A stretch of 64,000 nucleotides of DNA from Peribacillus frigoritolerans (GCF_001636405.1 NZ_KV440950.1:3452778-3516777); one strand, 5' to 3'; shown: positions 27,898-37,313, counted from the first letter of the stretch. Numbers and translations are program-made. The notes: a model not told the origin generated them from the letters alone.

Positions 27898-28377
27898 GTG
27901 GAGAATGAAAAACAATTAATGGGTTCCGTACAACTATTGCGTTCATTTTGGAACGTACAGAAAAATATCATGCGGTTCGTTCAAAAGACAGCTGCAGAAA
28001 ATGAATTAACAGTTCCTCAATATTCCATTTTGATGACCATTACCCTTTACAAAGAGACCTCCCAAAAAAATGTCGGTGAGAAAACATTTCTTCCAAAAAG
28101 CACCTTGAGCCAAGCGGTCGATGGTCTGGTTCGCGGAGGTTTGCTCCATCGTGAGCCTGTGGAGGGCAACCGGCGTGAGATTCAATTGTCAATCACCGAA
28201 AAGGGCGAGAATTTATTAAAAACGATTCATTTTCACGAAGGAAGCATTCACCAAGTCTTTCAAACGGCCATTGAAATGCTTACCGAAGAACAGTTTGAAG
28301 AATTGCTAAAAACACATCTTCAAATTACAAACTTTTTAGAAGCACAAGCAACCGAACAGGGAGAGTGTACAAAATGA
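27898..28377 (+). CDS. MarR-family regulator of the ABC exporter
   Basis: A 159-aa winged-helix protein. The recognition region TVPQYSILMTITLYKETSQKNVGEKTF then LPKSTLSQAVDGLVRGGLLHREP (residues 34-79), followed by NRREIQLSITEKGENLL, is the standard MarR wing. The start is GTG with GGTGATG upstream. Its stop overlaps the first exporter gene (ATGA), so it is the first gene of a regulator-ABC-ABC operon and likely its drug-responsive repressor. Confidence 0.92.
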   Translation: MENEKQLMGSVQLLRSFWNVQKNIMRFVQKTAAENELTVPQYSILMTITLYKETSQKNVGEKTFLPKSTLSQAVDGLVRGGLLHREPVEGNRREIQLSITEKGENLLKTIHFHEGSIHQVFQTAIEMLTEEQFEELLKTHLQITNFLEAQATEQGECTK

Positions 28378-30098
28378 TAAAAATACTGAAAAATTTATCC
28401 GTTTATAAGTGGATTATTTTAGCAGTTATCGGTCTGGTTTTTATTCAGTCCATGTCGGACCTCTTTTTGCCTACACTAATGGCTGATATTATTGACAAAG
28501 GCGTTGTTCGAGGAGACACTTCTTATATTTGGAAAATCGGCGGTTTTATGCTGTTGGTTTCCGCACTTGGCGCTTGTGCATCCATAATCGCAAGTTACTA
28601 TTCGTCCAAAGCGGCAATGGGAATGGGACGCGATCTCCGCCTGAAGGTCTTTAATCACGTTGAAAAATTTTCGTTACAAGAATTTGATGAAGTCGGTACG
28701 GCGTCATTGATTACACGTACGACCAATGATATAACACAAGTCCAGCAAGTGGTTATCATGATGCTTCGTATGGTTATCAGTGCACCTATCATGTTAATCG
28801 GCGGAGTAATCATGGCTGTATCCATGGATGCAAAATTATCACTTGTCATTGTTGTCACAATGCCTTTTTTGATTGGGTCAATCTTGCTTATTCTATATAA
28901 AGGTGTGCCGCTCTTTCAAACGGTTCAAAAACGATTAGACCGGTTGAACCTTGTATTACGAGAAAATTTAACTGGCATTCGCGTCATTCGTGCCTTCAAT
29001 CGTGAAACACAAGAGAAAGAACGTCTAAAGAAAGCGAATAAAGAATTAACGGATGTCTCAATCAAAGTCAATAAAATCATGGCCTTCATGATGCCTGTAA
29101 TGATGCTTGTCATGAACTTGACGGTTGTTGGTATCATTTGGTTTGGTGGAGTCCGTATTGATAACGGCGGTATGCAGATCGGCGACTTAATGGCATTTAT
29201 CCAATATGTTATGCAAATTATGTTCGCTCTCGTTATGGCTTCCATGATGTTCGTTATGGTTCCACGAGCTTCCGTGTCGGCAACAAGGATAAACGAAGTC
29301 CTTGACATGAAACCTTCATTCCTGGATGAGGGCACAGAAAAAGCAGATCGTGTACACGGTACCCTTGAATTTGAACATGTTACGTTCAGTTATCCAGGAG
29401 CAGAAGAACCTGCATTATCGGATATTAGTTTTTCTGCAAATCCTGGTGAAATAACCGCAATAATCGGTGGAACAGGTTCCGGGAAAACCACTCTTATCAA
29501 TTTGATCCCTCGCTTCTATGATATTTCAAGCGGAACGATTCGCGTCAATGGTGTTGATATTCGTAAGTCATCACAAGATGAAGTCCGTTCAAAAATTGGC
29601 TTTGTACCACAAAAGGCCTCCCTCTTTACAGGTACTATCTCTGAAAACATTCGCTTTGGAAAACAAACAGCCACACAAGATGAAGTTGAGCATGCGGCTC
29701 GGATCGCACAAGCGGAGGATTTTATCAGCAATATGAAAGGCGGCTATGAGGCAGAAATCGATCAAGGCGGTTCAAACCTATCAGGAGGGCAAAAACAACG
29801 GCTTTCGATTGCAAGGGCACTCATTCGAAAACCGGATATTTATATATTCGATGATAGTTTTTCTGCACTGGACTACAAGACTGATGCCAACCTTCGCGCA
29901 GCCCTGAAAGATGAAACGAAAAATTCGACGGTACTACTCGTTGCACAGCGTGTCAGTACCGTCGTTGATGCTGACCGAATCATTGTGTTAGACGAAGGCC
30001 ACATTGTAGGCATTGGAACACACCAAGAGTTGCTTAGCACAAACGACATTTACCGTGAAATTGCCTTATCACAGCTCACAGAGGAGGAAATTGCATGA
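28374..30098 (+). CDS. ABC exporter half-transporter, degenerate-catalytic-residue subunit
   Basis: About 574 aa: six membrane helices (residues 15-300) then an ATPase domain with Walker A GGTGSGKTT, Q-loop FVPQKASLFTGT, canonical signature LSGGQKQR and Walker B IFDDSFSALD. The residue after the Walker B Asp is Asp rather than the catalytic Glu. This subunit therefore carries the degenerate half of one ATP site, as in heterodimeric exporters such as BmrC/BmrD and YfiB/YfiC. The ATG at 28374 (overlapping the MarR TGA, with AGGGAGAG 8 nt upstream) is preferred over GTG 28365. It overlaps the partner gene by 4 bp. Confidence 0.92.
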   Translation: MIKILKNLSVYKWIILAVIGLVFIQSMSDLFLPTLMADIIDKGVVRGDTSYIWKIGGFMLLVSALGACASIIASYYSSKAAMGMGRDLRLKVFNHVEKFSLQEFDEVGTASLITRTTNDITQVQQVVIMMLRMVISAPIMLIGGVIMAVSMDAKLSLVIVVTMPFLIGSILLILYKGVPLFQTVQKRLDRLNLVLRENLTGIRVIRAFNRETQEKERLKKANKELTDVSIKVNKIMAFMMPVMMLVMNLTVVGIIWFGGVRIDNGGMQIGDLMAFIQYVMQIMFALVMASMMFVMVPRASVSATRINEVLDMKPSFLDEGTEKADRVHGTLEFEHVTFSYPGAEEPALSDISFSANPGEITAIIGGTGSGKTTLINLIPRFYDISSGTIRVNGVDIRKSSQDEVRSKIGFVPQKASLFTGTISENIRFGKQTATQDEVEHAARIAQAEDFISNMKGGYEAEIDQGGSNLSGGQKQRLSIARALIRKPDIYIFDDSFSALDYKTDANLRAALKDETKNSTVLLVAQRVSTVVDADRIIVLDEGHIVGIGTHQELLSTNDIYREIALSQLTEEEIA

Positions 30099-31954
30099 GT
30101 AATCAAAAAAAACCTCAAGGCGGCGGTCAGGTCGGGCATGGCCCTGGTGGCGGTAACATGATGATGATGGGTCAAAAAGCAAAAGATTTTAAAGGAACAC
30201 TAAAACGTCTATTGACCTATTTAAAACCGAGGCGCAACAGATTGATTTCCGTGTTCTTAGCTGCAATCATGAGTACGATTTTTATGATTGTAGGACCGAA
30301 GATCATGGGAAATGCAATTACAGAATTATTCGAAGGAGCTTACGGGAAATTCCAGGGAATACCAGGAGCAGCTATTAACTTTGATAAAATTGGCCAGATT
30401 CTTCTACTCCTTGCCGGACTTTATGCTTTAAGCAGCCTTTTCAGCTATGTACAACAATACATTATGTCAAGTGTTGCACAAGACACGGTATATGATCTTC
30501 GAGAAGATGTGAACAAAAAGCTCGAGAAACTTCCACTCAAATATTTTGAAGGACGTCCAAACGGTGAAACACTTAGCCGAATGACAAATGATATTGATAC
30601 AATCGGGAGCACCCTTCAGCAAAGCTTAACGCAATTCATCACATCAATCGTAACGATTGTGGGGATTATCATCATGATGCTTTCGATAAGCCCATTATTG
30701 ACATTAATCTCGATAATCAGCTTACCTTTGTCAATATTTGCAATCCGGCCTATTTTAAAAAGATCCCAAAAACATTTTGCCGATCAACAGCGTAAACTCG
30801 GACAATTAAATGGTCACATTGAAGAAATATATACCGGCCATCAAGTCGTTAAAGCATTCGGATATGAAAAAAAAGCGAGTGCCCAGTTTACTGAAGTAAA
30901 TGAAGAATTGTATAAAGCGGGAAGCAAAGCCCAGTTTATATCGGGTATCATCATGCCCGTAATGTTCTTTATCGGAAATTTGAGCTATGTCCTCATCAGC
31001 GTTGTCGGCGGAATATTGGTAACGCAACGTTCGATTTCAATTGGTGACATTCAAGCATTCATCACATATTCAAAGCAGTTCACCCAGCCAATCACACAAA
31101 CGGCTAACATCGCTAACATTATTCAGTCGACGGTTGCAGCCGCTGAGCGTGTTTTTGAACTACTTGATGAAGAAGAGGAAATGAAAGAACAAACCACAGT
31201 TAATATAAAAAGGGCAAATGGTGCTGTCTCTTTTGAACATGTGGACTTTGGATATGGGGAAGAAATGTTAATTGAAGATATGAACATCGATGTCTTGCCT
31301 GGACAGACGGTCGCAATTGTTGGACCGACTGGTGCTGGAAAAACGACCATGATAAATCTCTTGATGAGATTTTATGAACTCAATGGCGGAAAGATTACGA
31401 TTGATGGTCTTGATACACGGAATATGTCACGTAATGATCTTCGAAAGAATTTTGGTATGGTACTTCAAGATACCTGGCTCTTTAATGGTACGATTAAAGA
31501 AAATATCGCTTATGGCAAAAATGGAGCAACTTATGAAGAAATTTTTGCAGCTGCTCGGACGGCACATGCCGACCATTTCATTCGGACACTGCCAGATGGT
31601 TATGAGACAATCTTAAACGAAGAAGCTTCGAACATCTCACAAGGCCAAAAGCAGCTTTTGACAATCGCCCGGGCTGTTCTAGCAGATCCCCCAATCATGA
31701 TTTTGGATGAAGCGACGTCCAGTGTGGACACTCGGACAGAAGTCTTTATCCAAAAGGCCATGAACCGACTGATGGAAGGACGAACCAGCTTTGTCATTGC
31801 CCATCGTCTCTCAACGATTAAGGATGCAGATTTGATTCTTGTTATGGAACAAGGAAAAGTGATAGAGAAAGGAACGCATTCAGACCTTTTAAGGGAGAAT
31901 GGTTTCTATGCAGAGCTATACAATAGTCAGTTCACTGAAAATGTAGCTGGATAA
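30095..31954 (+). CDS. ABC exporter half-transporter, catalytic-Glu subunit
   Basis: A 619-aa partner of the preceding subunit. A Gly/Met-rich cytoplasmic N terminus is followed by six helices and an ATPase with Walker A GPTGAGKTT, Q-loop VLQDTWLFNGT, degenerate signature ISQGQKQL (Gln in place of the second signature Gly-type residue) and intact Walker B MILDEATSSVD with catalytic Glu. The two proteins' defects are complementary, as expected for a heterodimer with one consensus site. Probably exports drugs or a hydrophobic peptide; the substrate is unknown. Ends at a very strong terminator. Confidence 0.92.
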   Translation: MSNQKKPQGGGQVGHGPGGGNMMMMGQKAKDFKGTLKRLLTYLKPRRNRLISVFLAAIMSTIFMIVGPKIMGNAITELFEGAYGKFQGIPGAAINFDKIGQILLLLAGLYALSSLFSYVQQYIMSSVAQDTVYDLREDVNKKLEKLPLKYFEGRPNGETLSRMTNDIDTIGSTLQQSLTQFITSIVTIVGIIIMMLSISPLLTLISIISLPLSIFAIRPILKRSQKHFADQQRKLGQLNGHIEEIYTGHQVVKAFGYEKKASAQFTEVNEELYKAGSKAQFISGIIMPVMFFIGNLSYVLISVVGGILVTQRSISIGDIQAFITYSKQFTQPITQTANIANIIQSTVAAAERVFELLDEEEEMKEQTTVNIKRANGAVSFEHVDFGYGEEMLIEDMNIDVLPGQTVAIVGPTGAGKTTMINLLMRFYELNGGKITIDGLDTRNMSRNDLRKNFGMVLQDTWLFNGTIKENIAYGKNGATYEEIFAAARTAHADHFIRTLPDGYETILNEEASNISQGQKQLLTIARAVLADPPIMILDEATSSVDTRTEVFIQKAMNRLMEGRTSFVIAHRLSTIKDADLILVMEQGKVIEKGTHSDLLRENGFYAELYNSQFTENVAG

Positions 31955-31958
31955 TTAG

Positions 31959-31995
31959 AAAGAGGCTCGATTCCGAAACGGAATCGAGCCTCTTT
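31959..31995 (+). terminator. Strong terminator of the exporter operon
   Basis: 17-bp perfect stem AAAGAGGCTCGATTCCG with its complement, tiny loop and T-rich tail. It is also positioned to end the minus-strand MarR-like gene. Confidence 0.9.
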
Positions 31996-32006
31996 CTTAT
32001 AATGTA

Positions 32007-32457
32007 TCAATACCCCCTTTTATTTCCCTTTTTCACAAATTCCCAATCTACCTCAATATTTTTTCTGACTCTTTGAAGAAGATGAAGCATCGTTTCCGTT
32101 TCGTCCAAAGAAAATCCAGATAACGCAACCTTGTCAGTATACTCCCTTTCTTTTTTCAAAAAAGGATAGACCTTTTCACCTTTATCGGTTGCATATAGCT
32201 TTTTATTTTTTTTGTTTTCCTCATCATTTTTCTTCTCGATAAACCCTTGTATTTCAAGTTTTTTAATGGCACGAGCTGCTGTCGTTCGGTCAACCTTAAT
32301 CATTTCTGCTAACTTTTCCTGAATGATACCTGGGTTTTCACATATTCGGACAAGATACAAATACTGCCCTTTTGTAAGGTCAAATTCTTTAAATTCGATA
32401 TTACTTAAGATCCAATTCCCTTGCTATCATTCCAATTTCACGGAGTATTTCCTTCAT
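32007..32457 (-). pseudogene. yybA: YybA-like MarR regulator with a frameshift
   Basis: The ATG at 32457 opens 18 codons (MKEILREIGMIARELDLK) that stop at TAA 32401-32403. The rest of a MarR protein resumes in another frame with SNIEFKEFDLTKGQYLYLV and runs to 32007 through the helix-turn-helix IIQEKLAEMIKVDRTTAARAIKKLE. The pieces together match the expected 145-150-aa length, and the junction fits a small deletion near 32404. A restart from TTG 32360 would lack helix 1 and any ribosome binding site. It is divergent from a GNAT gene and a YyaS remnant, as in the B. subtilis yyaS-yyaT-yybA region. Confidence 0.75.
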
Positions 32458-32579
32458 TCAAAAAGCCCCTGACTTTTTGTTGTATTTACAACAAAAATAA
32501 TTTCATTTATACTAAAATAGGAATATACATTTATTATGACTTGTCTTTTTATATAAATCTAGAAAAGGGATGAAGAACA

Positions 32580-33020
32580 TTGGATTCAAAAAGAATAACT
32601 ACTGAAAATGATTTAAAAATAGCCTTTCATATCAGAAAAGAAGTATTTGTCGAGGAACAAGGTTTCCCATTAGAATTTGAATTTGATGAATTTGATACAC
32701 TTAATGCTTTATCTGAACACATATTAGTCTATTATAATGAAAAGCCAGTCGGAACTGGAAGATTGAGAGTTGTTGATGGGTTTGGTAAATTGGAGAGAAT
32801 TTGCATCTTGGAGCCTTACCGTAAATTTGGTCTCGGGAAAATAATACTTAAAACGTTAGAAGAAATTGCAAAGGAACAGGGTATTACTCAGGTTAAATTA
32901 CATGGGCAAACACAGGCAGAGGGCTTTTATAAAAAACTCGGCTATCGGACTTCATCCGATGTCTTTATGGAAGATGGCGGTCCACATCTATTAATGATAA
33001 AGGAACTGGTTAACGAATAA
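32580..33020 (+). CDS. yyaT: GNAT-family N-acetyltransferase (YyaT-like)
   Basis: A 146-aa acetyltransferase. IRKEVFVEEQGFP (residues 18-30) is typical of the ElaA/YyaT group, and LEPYRKFGLGKIIL (about 80-94) is the acetyl-CoA pyrophosphate loop, followed by VKLHGQTQAEGFYKKLGYR. The start is TTG with AAGGGATG upstream. Divergent from the frameshifted yybA-like gene; a truncated YyaS-like piece follows. Substrate unknown. Confidence 0.82.
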   Translation: MDSKRITTENDLKIAFHIRKEVFVEEQGFPLEFEFDEFDTLNALSEHILVYYNEKPVGTGRLRVVDGFGKLERICILEPYRKFGLGKIILKTLEEIAKEQGITQVKLHGQTQAEGFYKKLGYRTSSDVFMEDGGPHLLMIKELVNE

Positions 33021-33058
33021 GTGTTAAATGTGAGTAAAACAAACATTAACAAACTGGA

Positions 33059-33235
33059 ATGAATACACTATATTCAAAAACATTCATTTATCTATTCTTC
33101 TTGGTTTTGGCAATCACTTTCAGTGGACCAATAGGTATCGGAACTTTATTAACCGTCTGTTTAGGAGGCCCGATTCTTAATTACTTCATATTATTAATTG
33201 GCAGTTTATATAAAAACCAGTCCATCCGAAAATAG
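33059..33235 (+). pseudogene. yyaS: YyaS/YitT-family membrane protein, C-terminal remnant
   Basis: A 58-codon ORF with two hydrophobic segments and the phrase FSGPIGIGTLLTVCLGGPILN, which looks like the last helices of YczE/YyaS-type membrane proteins (normally about 200 aa). No longer reading frame exists upstream and the ribosome binding site is poor, so it is probably the tail of a deleted gene. The neighbourhood (yyaT, yybA) supports the YyaS assignment. Confidence 0.55.
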
Positions 33236-33270
33236 ATATCAAGATACAAACCATTCTTATAGAATGGTTT

Positions 33271-33494
33271 CAGACTGTAGACAAAATCGGTGAAAATCAA
33301 TTTTTTTAGGGGATTGTATAATTTGAACGTTGATTTCCACTCCAGGCACTCGCTTTCCGCGGGCGGTCCGGGAGCCTCCTCGGCGCCTTTGCGCCTGCGG
33401 GGTCTCCCCTGGACGCGCTTTTCCCGCAGGAGTCTCGAACACCCGCTCCAATCAACTTTGTTTTACTTTTAGAAAGAACCCTTTTGTCTAACTG
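33271..33494. mobile_element. IS1182-derived miniature element, copy 2
   Basis: A 224-bp element from CAGACTGTAGACAAAA to TTTTGTCTAACTG containing the GC-rich core (about 33345-33440, GTTGATT/AATCAAC outer arms). It is flanked by similar palindromes AACCATT-N-AATGGTT at 33249-33270 and 33495-33517, an imperfect target duplication. It lacks the transposase remnant of copies 1 and 3, so it is the most deleted form. Confidence 0.7.
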
Positions 33495-33665
33495 AACCAT
33501 TATTTATGAAATGGTTTTTAATTTAAAAATTAAATCGCTTTGCACGTAACGATTCATTAGATTTTCATTAATATCAGTTAAAAATAGAAATGATCAAACC
33601 AATAAATTTGGTTTCCGTCGCGATCATATCTCCAACATTGGGTAGCATTAAGAATAAGCACGAAC

Positions 33666-33707
33666 AAAAAGACGAAGCCGTTTATAACATAAACGGCTTC
33701 GTCTTTT
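33666..33707. terminator. Bidirectional terminator
   Basis: Stem AAGACGAAGCCGTTTA and its complement with A-rich and T-rich flanks. On minus it ends the erythromycin-esterase-like gene at 33710. Confidence 0.9.
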
Positions 33708-33709
33708 TA

Positions 33710-34978
33710 TTACCGAACGGGTGCTTTTTCTTGAACGAGCGGGTGAAGGGCCTGGGTTTCATCAATATAAATAAAAGCATCATATCTATCTGACATTACA
33801 GAAGGTACATAGTTACCATATTGTTCATATTCCGGTCTGTATACAACCCCAATCGCCCGATGTCCAATCCTCCCTTGGAATAGCTGACGATTTTCATCAG
33901 TGAAAATGAGCAACTTATCATAAGCCCCCGAAAGGTGCATCGCCTCCTCCCAACTTCCCTTCATTGCCGGAGGTACTGTTTTTATTTCGAAATCCACGCC
34001 CCACTCCTCTGCTGCTATAACAGTTCCTCTGTAAGTTCCGAAACCTGTGATAAATACATCTTCAGTCGGGTTTTGCTCTCGAATGACCTGGCCGACATTT
34101 ATCATCCCGGAATCTTTCATATCAGTAGCGCTGGCGTCACCAACATGGGTATTATGTTCCCATACAATCGCCTTGCCTTCAGAGCCGTAAAAATCCATAA
34201 TTTCATTAAGTGCATCAACCATATGCATATCTCGAATATTCCATGATCTATCATCATGGACGACCATGGTCCTGTAATAATTTTCGGCATTGTATGCTAC
34301 CAATGCATTTACTTGAAGATTCAAATTCAATTCTTCGTGATGGGGGTATTTTTCTTTTTTTCGTTGAATAGTCGTCAGTAATTTGGCTACTTCCTCTATA
34401 CAGTCTTCCGAAAAAATACCTGCAGAAACTGCGTACTCCTCGTTATTCCGATTGAATGGCTCAAAACATGTGAACGCCTGTCTGGCAGCTTCGAGGTCAG
34501 TTGAATCAATTTGTTTTAAGTAACGGATAACTTCATCCATGGATTCCCAAAGACTGTAGATATCTATGCCATAAAATCCAACTTTCGTTTGATTTTGTCC
34601 AGACTCATTGTATTCTTTCATCCATTCAATCAGGTCGATCATTTCCTCGTTTGCCCACATCCAGGTCGGCCAGCGGTCAAAACTTTTTAGCACATCCTTT
34701 GCGGATTTAGTCACTAGGTCATAGCCTTTAACATACCTATTTATTGCCTGGCATGCGGGCCAATCGCCTTCAACGGCTACAAAGGTGAACCTTTTTTCTT
34801 GAATCAGCTTTTTTGTTATTTCAACTCGTGCCGTGTAAAATTCGGATGTCCCATGTGATGCCTCACCCAGCAAAACAAATTTTGCATTATTAACTTGTTG
34901 AATGAGCTTATCCCAATCTGCTTCACTTGTAAGCATGACTGATTGTTCGACTATTGACTGAACAAGATTATGTTTCAC
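33710..34978 (-). CDS. Erythromycin esterase family protein
   Basis: A 422-aa Ere-type hydrolase. Visible landmarks are LLGEASHGTSEFYTARVEITKKLI (residues 35-58, carrying the catalytic Glu and His), VAVEGDWPACQAINRYV, GFYGIDIYSLWESM and IVWEHNTHVGDA. In Bacillus, members are mostly uncharacterised and not proven to give macrolide resistance; some act on succinoglycan-like or other esters. The start is ATG with a GGAGG-type site. It lies 29 bp downstream of a small hypothetical gene and forms a two-gene unit with it. Confidence 0.88.
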   Translation of the reverse strand: MKHNLVQSIVEQSVMLTSEADWDKLIQQVNNAKFVLLGEASHGTSEFYTARVEITKKLIQEKRFTFVAVEGDWPACQAINRYVKGYDLVTKSAKDVLKSFDRWPTWMWANEEMIDLIEWMKEYNESGQNQTKVGFYGIDIYSLWESMDEVIRYLKQIDSTDLEAARQAFTCFEPFNRNNEEYAVSAGIFSEDCIEEVAKLLTTIQRKKEKYPHHEELNLNLQVNALVAYNAENYYRTMVVHDDRSWNIRDMHMVDALNEIMDFYGSEGKAIVWEHNTHVGDASATDMKDSGMINVGQVIREQNPTEDVFITGFGTYRGTVIAAEEWGVDFEIKTVPPAMKGSWEEAMHLSGAYDKLLIFTDENRQLFQGRIGHRAIGVVYRPEYEQYGNYVPSVMSDRYDAFIYIDETQALHPLVQEKAPVR

Positions 34979-35007
34979 CGTTTTTCCTCCTTGTTATCTT
35001 ACGAACA

Positions 35008-35379
35008 TTATCGTTTGTACTCGGCATTATAAGAATTGGAACCTGCATGTACGGACAGTAAAGTATCAGCGTATCCCACTAGACGATTTATAAGTTCATC
35101 ACAAATAGAGTAAACCAGCTGAAAATTTTCTTCCTCAAATAGAACAGGGTCATCCAGTATGACCGTTGTGTTAATGAACATATCTTTGTTTCCATATAGG
35201 TTGTAGTGAACTATAGCCTTTCCAGCAGCTCCCCCTGTACTAGGATCATTGAAGCCTGGTATGAATACGAACCATTCTTCCGCAGTAGCGGACCTGAAGT
35301 TTTTTGTGAAAGACATTCTCTCGGTTACCGTCATGATCTTCTTTAACTCTTTCGGATTCATATCCTTGATCTTGTTCAT
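35008..35379 (-). CDS. Conserved-looking hypothetical protein
   Basis: A 123-aa soluble protein, no signal or membrane segment. It has a basic N-terminal helix (KIKDMNPKELKKIMTVTERMSF) and a mixed alpha/beta body with a TAEEWFVFIPGFNDPSTGG phrase. No family recognised. It precedes the Ere-family gene in the same orientation and they are likely co-transcribed. Confidence 0.7.
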   Translation of the reverse strand: MNKIKDMNPKELKKIMTVTERMSFTKNFRSATAEEWFVFIPGFNDPSTGGAAGKAIVHYNLYGNKDMFINTTVILDDPVLFEEENFQLVYSICDELINRLVGYADTLLSVHAGSNSYNAEYKR

Positions 35380-35666
35380 TCCATTGCCACCTTAAAACCA
35401 TGTTAATTATCTTCCGTTATATATTTTCCTTAAGGTTCCCATCCTATAAATATTATTATGAAATAGTGACCTTTCCCGAAAAAAATAAGCCTGAACCCAC
35501 CTCGGATATGATGCTTCAGCTGAACTCGGATAAAGCAAAAAGTGATATCATGATTCATTCATCATGAAACTGCTGCATATAAAAAATATTTTTGGGGTAT
35601 CAAAAGAGGGAAGATAAATTCCCGGATTGGGTTGGGTTGGACTGGTCTGGAGTGGAGGAGTTGCTC

Positions 35667-36155
35667 ATGGAAAAGATGAATCGGGGAATTTTAACGGCGC
35701 TGTCGGCTATTGGCATTGCGCAAGGGTTGAAAATTTTAACGCATTATAAGCTGACGGGAAAGTGGGATTCGAAGCAGGCTTTCACAACGGGCGGCATGCC
35801 CAGTTCGCACTCTGCGGGAGTGGCCGCCCTGGCAGCGTATGTGGCAGCGAATAAAGGATGGCTGCATACGGAAACATCGCTTGCGACAGTGTTTGGCGTG
35901 ATTGTGATGTATGATGCTCAGGGCATTCGCCGCCATACAGGCGAAATCGCTAAGCTCGTGAATGATCTTGAAGATAATATGGCCAAATTTTCCGGAGAGT
36001 TTCCGAGCTTTGAGTATGTTGAGCGTGAGAAGGAACTGAATGAACTGCTCGGACATCAGCCTGTGGAAGTGGGAGCAGGCGCGTTGCTGGGAGTTGCCCT
36101 TGGGCTTATTTCGGCTAAATTGGAGGATGGCAAGCCCTCAAAACCGAACGGCTGA
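35667..36155 (+). CDS. Divergent PAP2 family protein (YuiD-like)
   Basis: About 162 aa. The sequence GIAQGLKILTHYKL, TTGGMPSSHSAGVAALAAYVA (PSSH is the phosphatase motif) and GIRRHTGEIAKLVNDL mark the YuiD/divergent-PAP2 family of acid-phosphatase-like membrane proteins. The ATG at 35667 is chosen over the upstream start at 35592 because GGAGGAG is 6 nt before it and the length then matches YuiD (about 158 aa). Single-gene unit on plus. Confidence 0.88.
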   Translation: MEKMNRGILTALSAIGIAQGLKILTHYKLTGKWDSKQAFTTGGMPSSHSAGVAALAAYVAANKGWLHTETSLATVFGVIVMYDAQGIRRHTGEIAKLVNDLEDNMAKFSGEFPSFEYVEREKELNELLGHQPVEVGAGALLGVALGLISAKLEDGKPSKPNG

Positions 36156-36312
36156 AACGGTGGGCAAGCCTTAATCCTTTAGCTCTTGAGGTAAGTACAC
36201 AATTTGAATATAACAATAGGTTATTTTAAAACATGCCTATGTTATTAACATCGGCATACTCTCCAATAAAAATCGTATTATTGGATCCCGGTAGATTTGA
36301 AAATGACCTAAG

Positions 36313-36340
36313 CCTCTCTTCTTCTTAGAAAGGCTTAGAT
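36313..36340 (-). terminator. Hairpin downstream of the GntR gene
   Basis: CTAAGCCT/AGGCTTAG stem lying just past the gntR stop. Confidence 0.6.
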
Positions 36341-36355
36341 CACTTTATGTGGAAT

Positions 36356-37063
36356 TCAATTCTTCCTGGACATTTTCATTGCGAATGAATACATATCCGA
36401 TCTGAATAACCCTTTATAATATTCTACTAAGTTACCATCAGAATCAAAAATCATTCGTTCTGTAATCAGTAAGCACATCGTTTCGGCTATACCCAAATGT
36501 TCTGCATCTTCTTTTGTTGGAAAGCCGCAGGTTATGATTTGTTCCGCTTCACAAAAGTCAATGTTTAATTCACCTTCGAGTGCATCATACAATACGGTTG
36601 TACTTAAATCGAATTTCGTCAATTTTTTTCCTAGGTCCAAAGAATAATAATGCAATTCAATGGCTATTGGGACATCCCCCTGTAACCGCAGCCTTTTAAT
36701 ATGGTAAGATTCATCCTCAAACCCATTTGCATCAGCTATATTTTCAGGTGTCATTACACGGCCATGATCTAGTAGTTTAATCCCCATGCTTTTAGTGGTT
36801 TCCGTAAAACTTATCATCTTAAGCCATTCTTGCACAGGTTTAAGGGAGACGAACGTTCCCTTCCCATGTCTCTTTTCCAATATTCCCTCACGAACCAGGA
36901 TGGAAACGGCTTCCCGTACAGTGCTCCTGCTGACAGAATACATATCCATCAGTTCCCTTTCACTCGGGATTTTGTCTTTATAATAACCTTCCAAAATCTG
37001 ATTTTCCAATATGGTTTTCAATTGAGCATGTAAAGGGATTGGATTTTTAAAGTCTAGCTCCAT
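36356..37063 (-). CDS. GntR-family regulator with UTRA domain
   Basis: A 235-aa protein. Residues 10-75 are the GntR winged helix (LHAQLKTILENQILEG, IPSERELMDMYSVSRSTVREAVSILVREGILEKRHGKGTFV); the rest is a UTRA ligand-binding domain (YHIKRLRLQGDVPIAIELHYY, LITERMIFDSDGNLVEYYKGLFR). Such proteins (HutC/PhnF/YvoA type) sense small amines, sugars or acids. The gene lies at the end of the sulfonate/phosphonate block, and its own promoter carries the same downstream element found at the xsc and permease promoters, so autoregulation and control of the block are likely. Confidence 0.92.
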   Translation of the reverse strand: MELDFKNPIPLHAQLKTILENQILEGYYKDKIPSERELMDMYSVSRSTVREAVSILVREGILEKRHGKGTFVSLKPVQEWLKMISFTETTKSMGIKLLDHGRVMTPENIADANGFEDESYHIKRLRLQGDVPIAIELHYYSLDLGKKLTKFDLSTTVLYDALEGELNIDFCEAEQIITCGFPTKEDAEHLGIAETMCLLITERMIFDSDGNLVEYYKGLFRSDMYSFAMKMSRKN

Positions 37064-37086
37064 AAAATTTCCTCCAAACAGAAAAA

Positions 37087-37144
37087 GACATCGTAATGTT
37101 CGTATCAGTTCTTATATTGTAAACCAAATAGTTATAATATTCAA
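37087..37144 (-). promoter_or_regulatory. gntR promoter with shared operator
   Basis: On the minus strand -35 TTGAAT (37139-37144), 17-bp spacer, -10 TACAAT (37116-37121), then 5 nt later an AACTGATACGAACAT... element (37087-37110). Seventeen of its 24 positions equal the xsc-promoter element, all differences being transitions. Confidence 0.65.
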
Positions 37145-37226
37145 ACATGCCGGCATTCAATTTTTCCCTTAAATTAGGATTATGTTGAGTTTCCAGCGTT
37201 CAAATACCGTTTTTCTTCGAGTGAAT

Positions 37227-37258
37227 AAAAAAAACCTGAATAGCTCTATGTATTCAGG
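37227..37258 (-). terminator. Terminator of the YeiH gene
   Basis: CCTGAATA/TATTCAGG stem followed on minus by eight T residues. Confidence 0.88.
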
Positions 37259-37313
37259 GCTTATCCTATATGCAACCTTCATCACATTTCAGGCATATAT
37301 GAAAGCTTATATA

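Noticed and set aside
33257..33500. Short ORFs in the second GC-rich repeat
   Set aside because: Same reason: translations of the repeat core.
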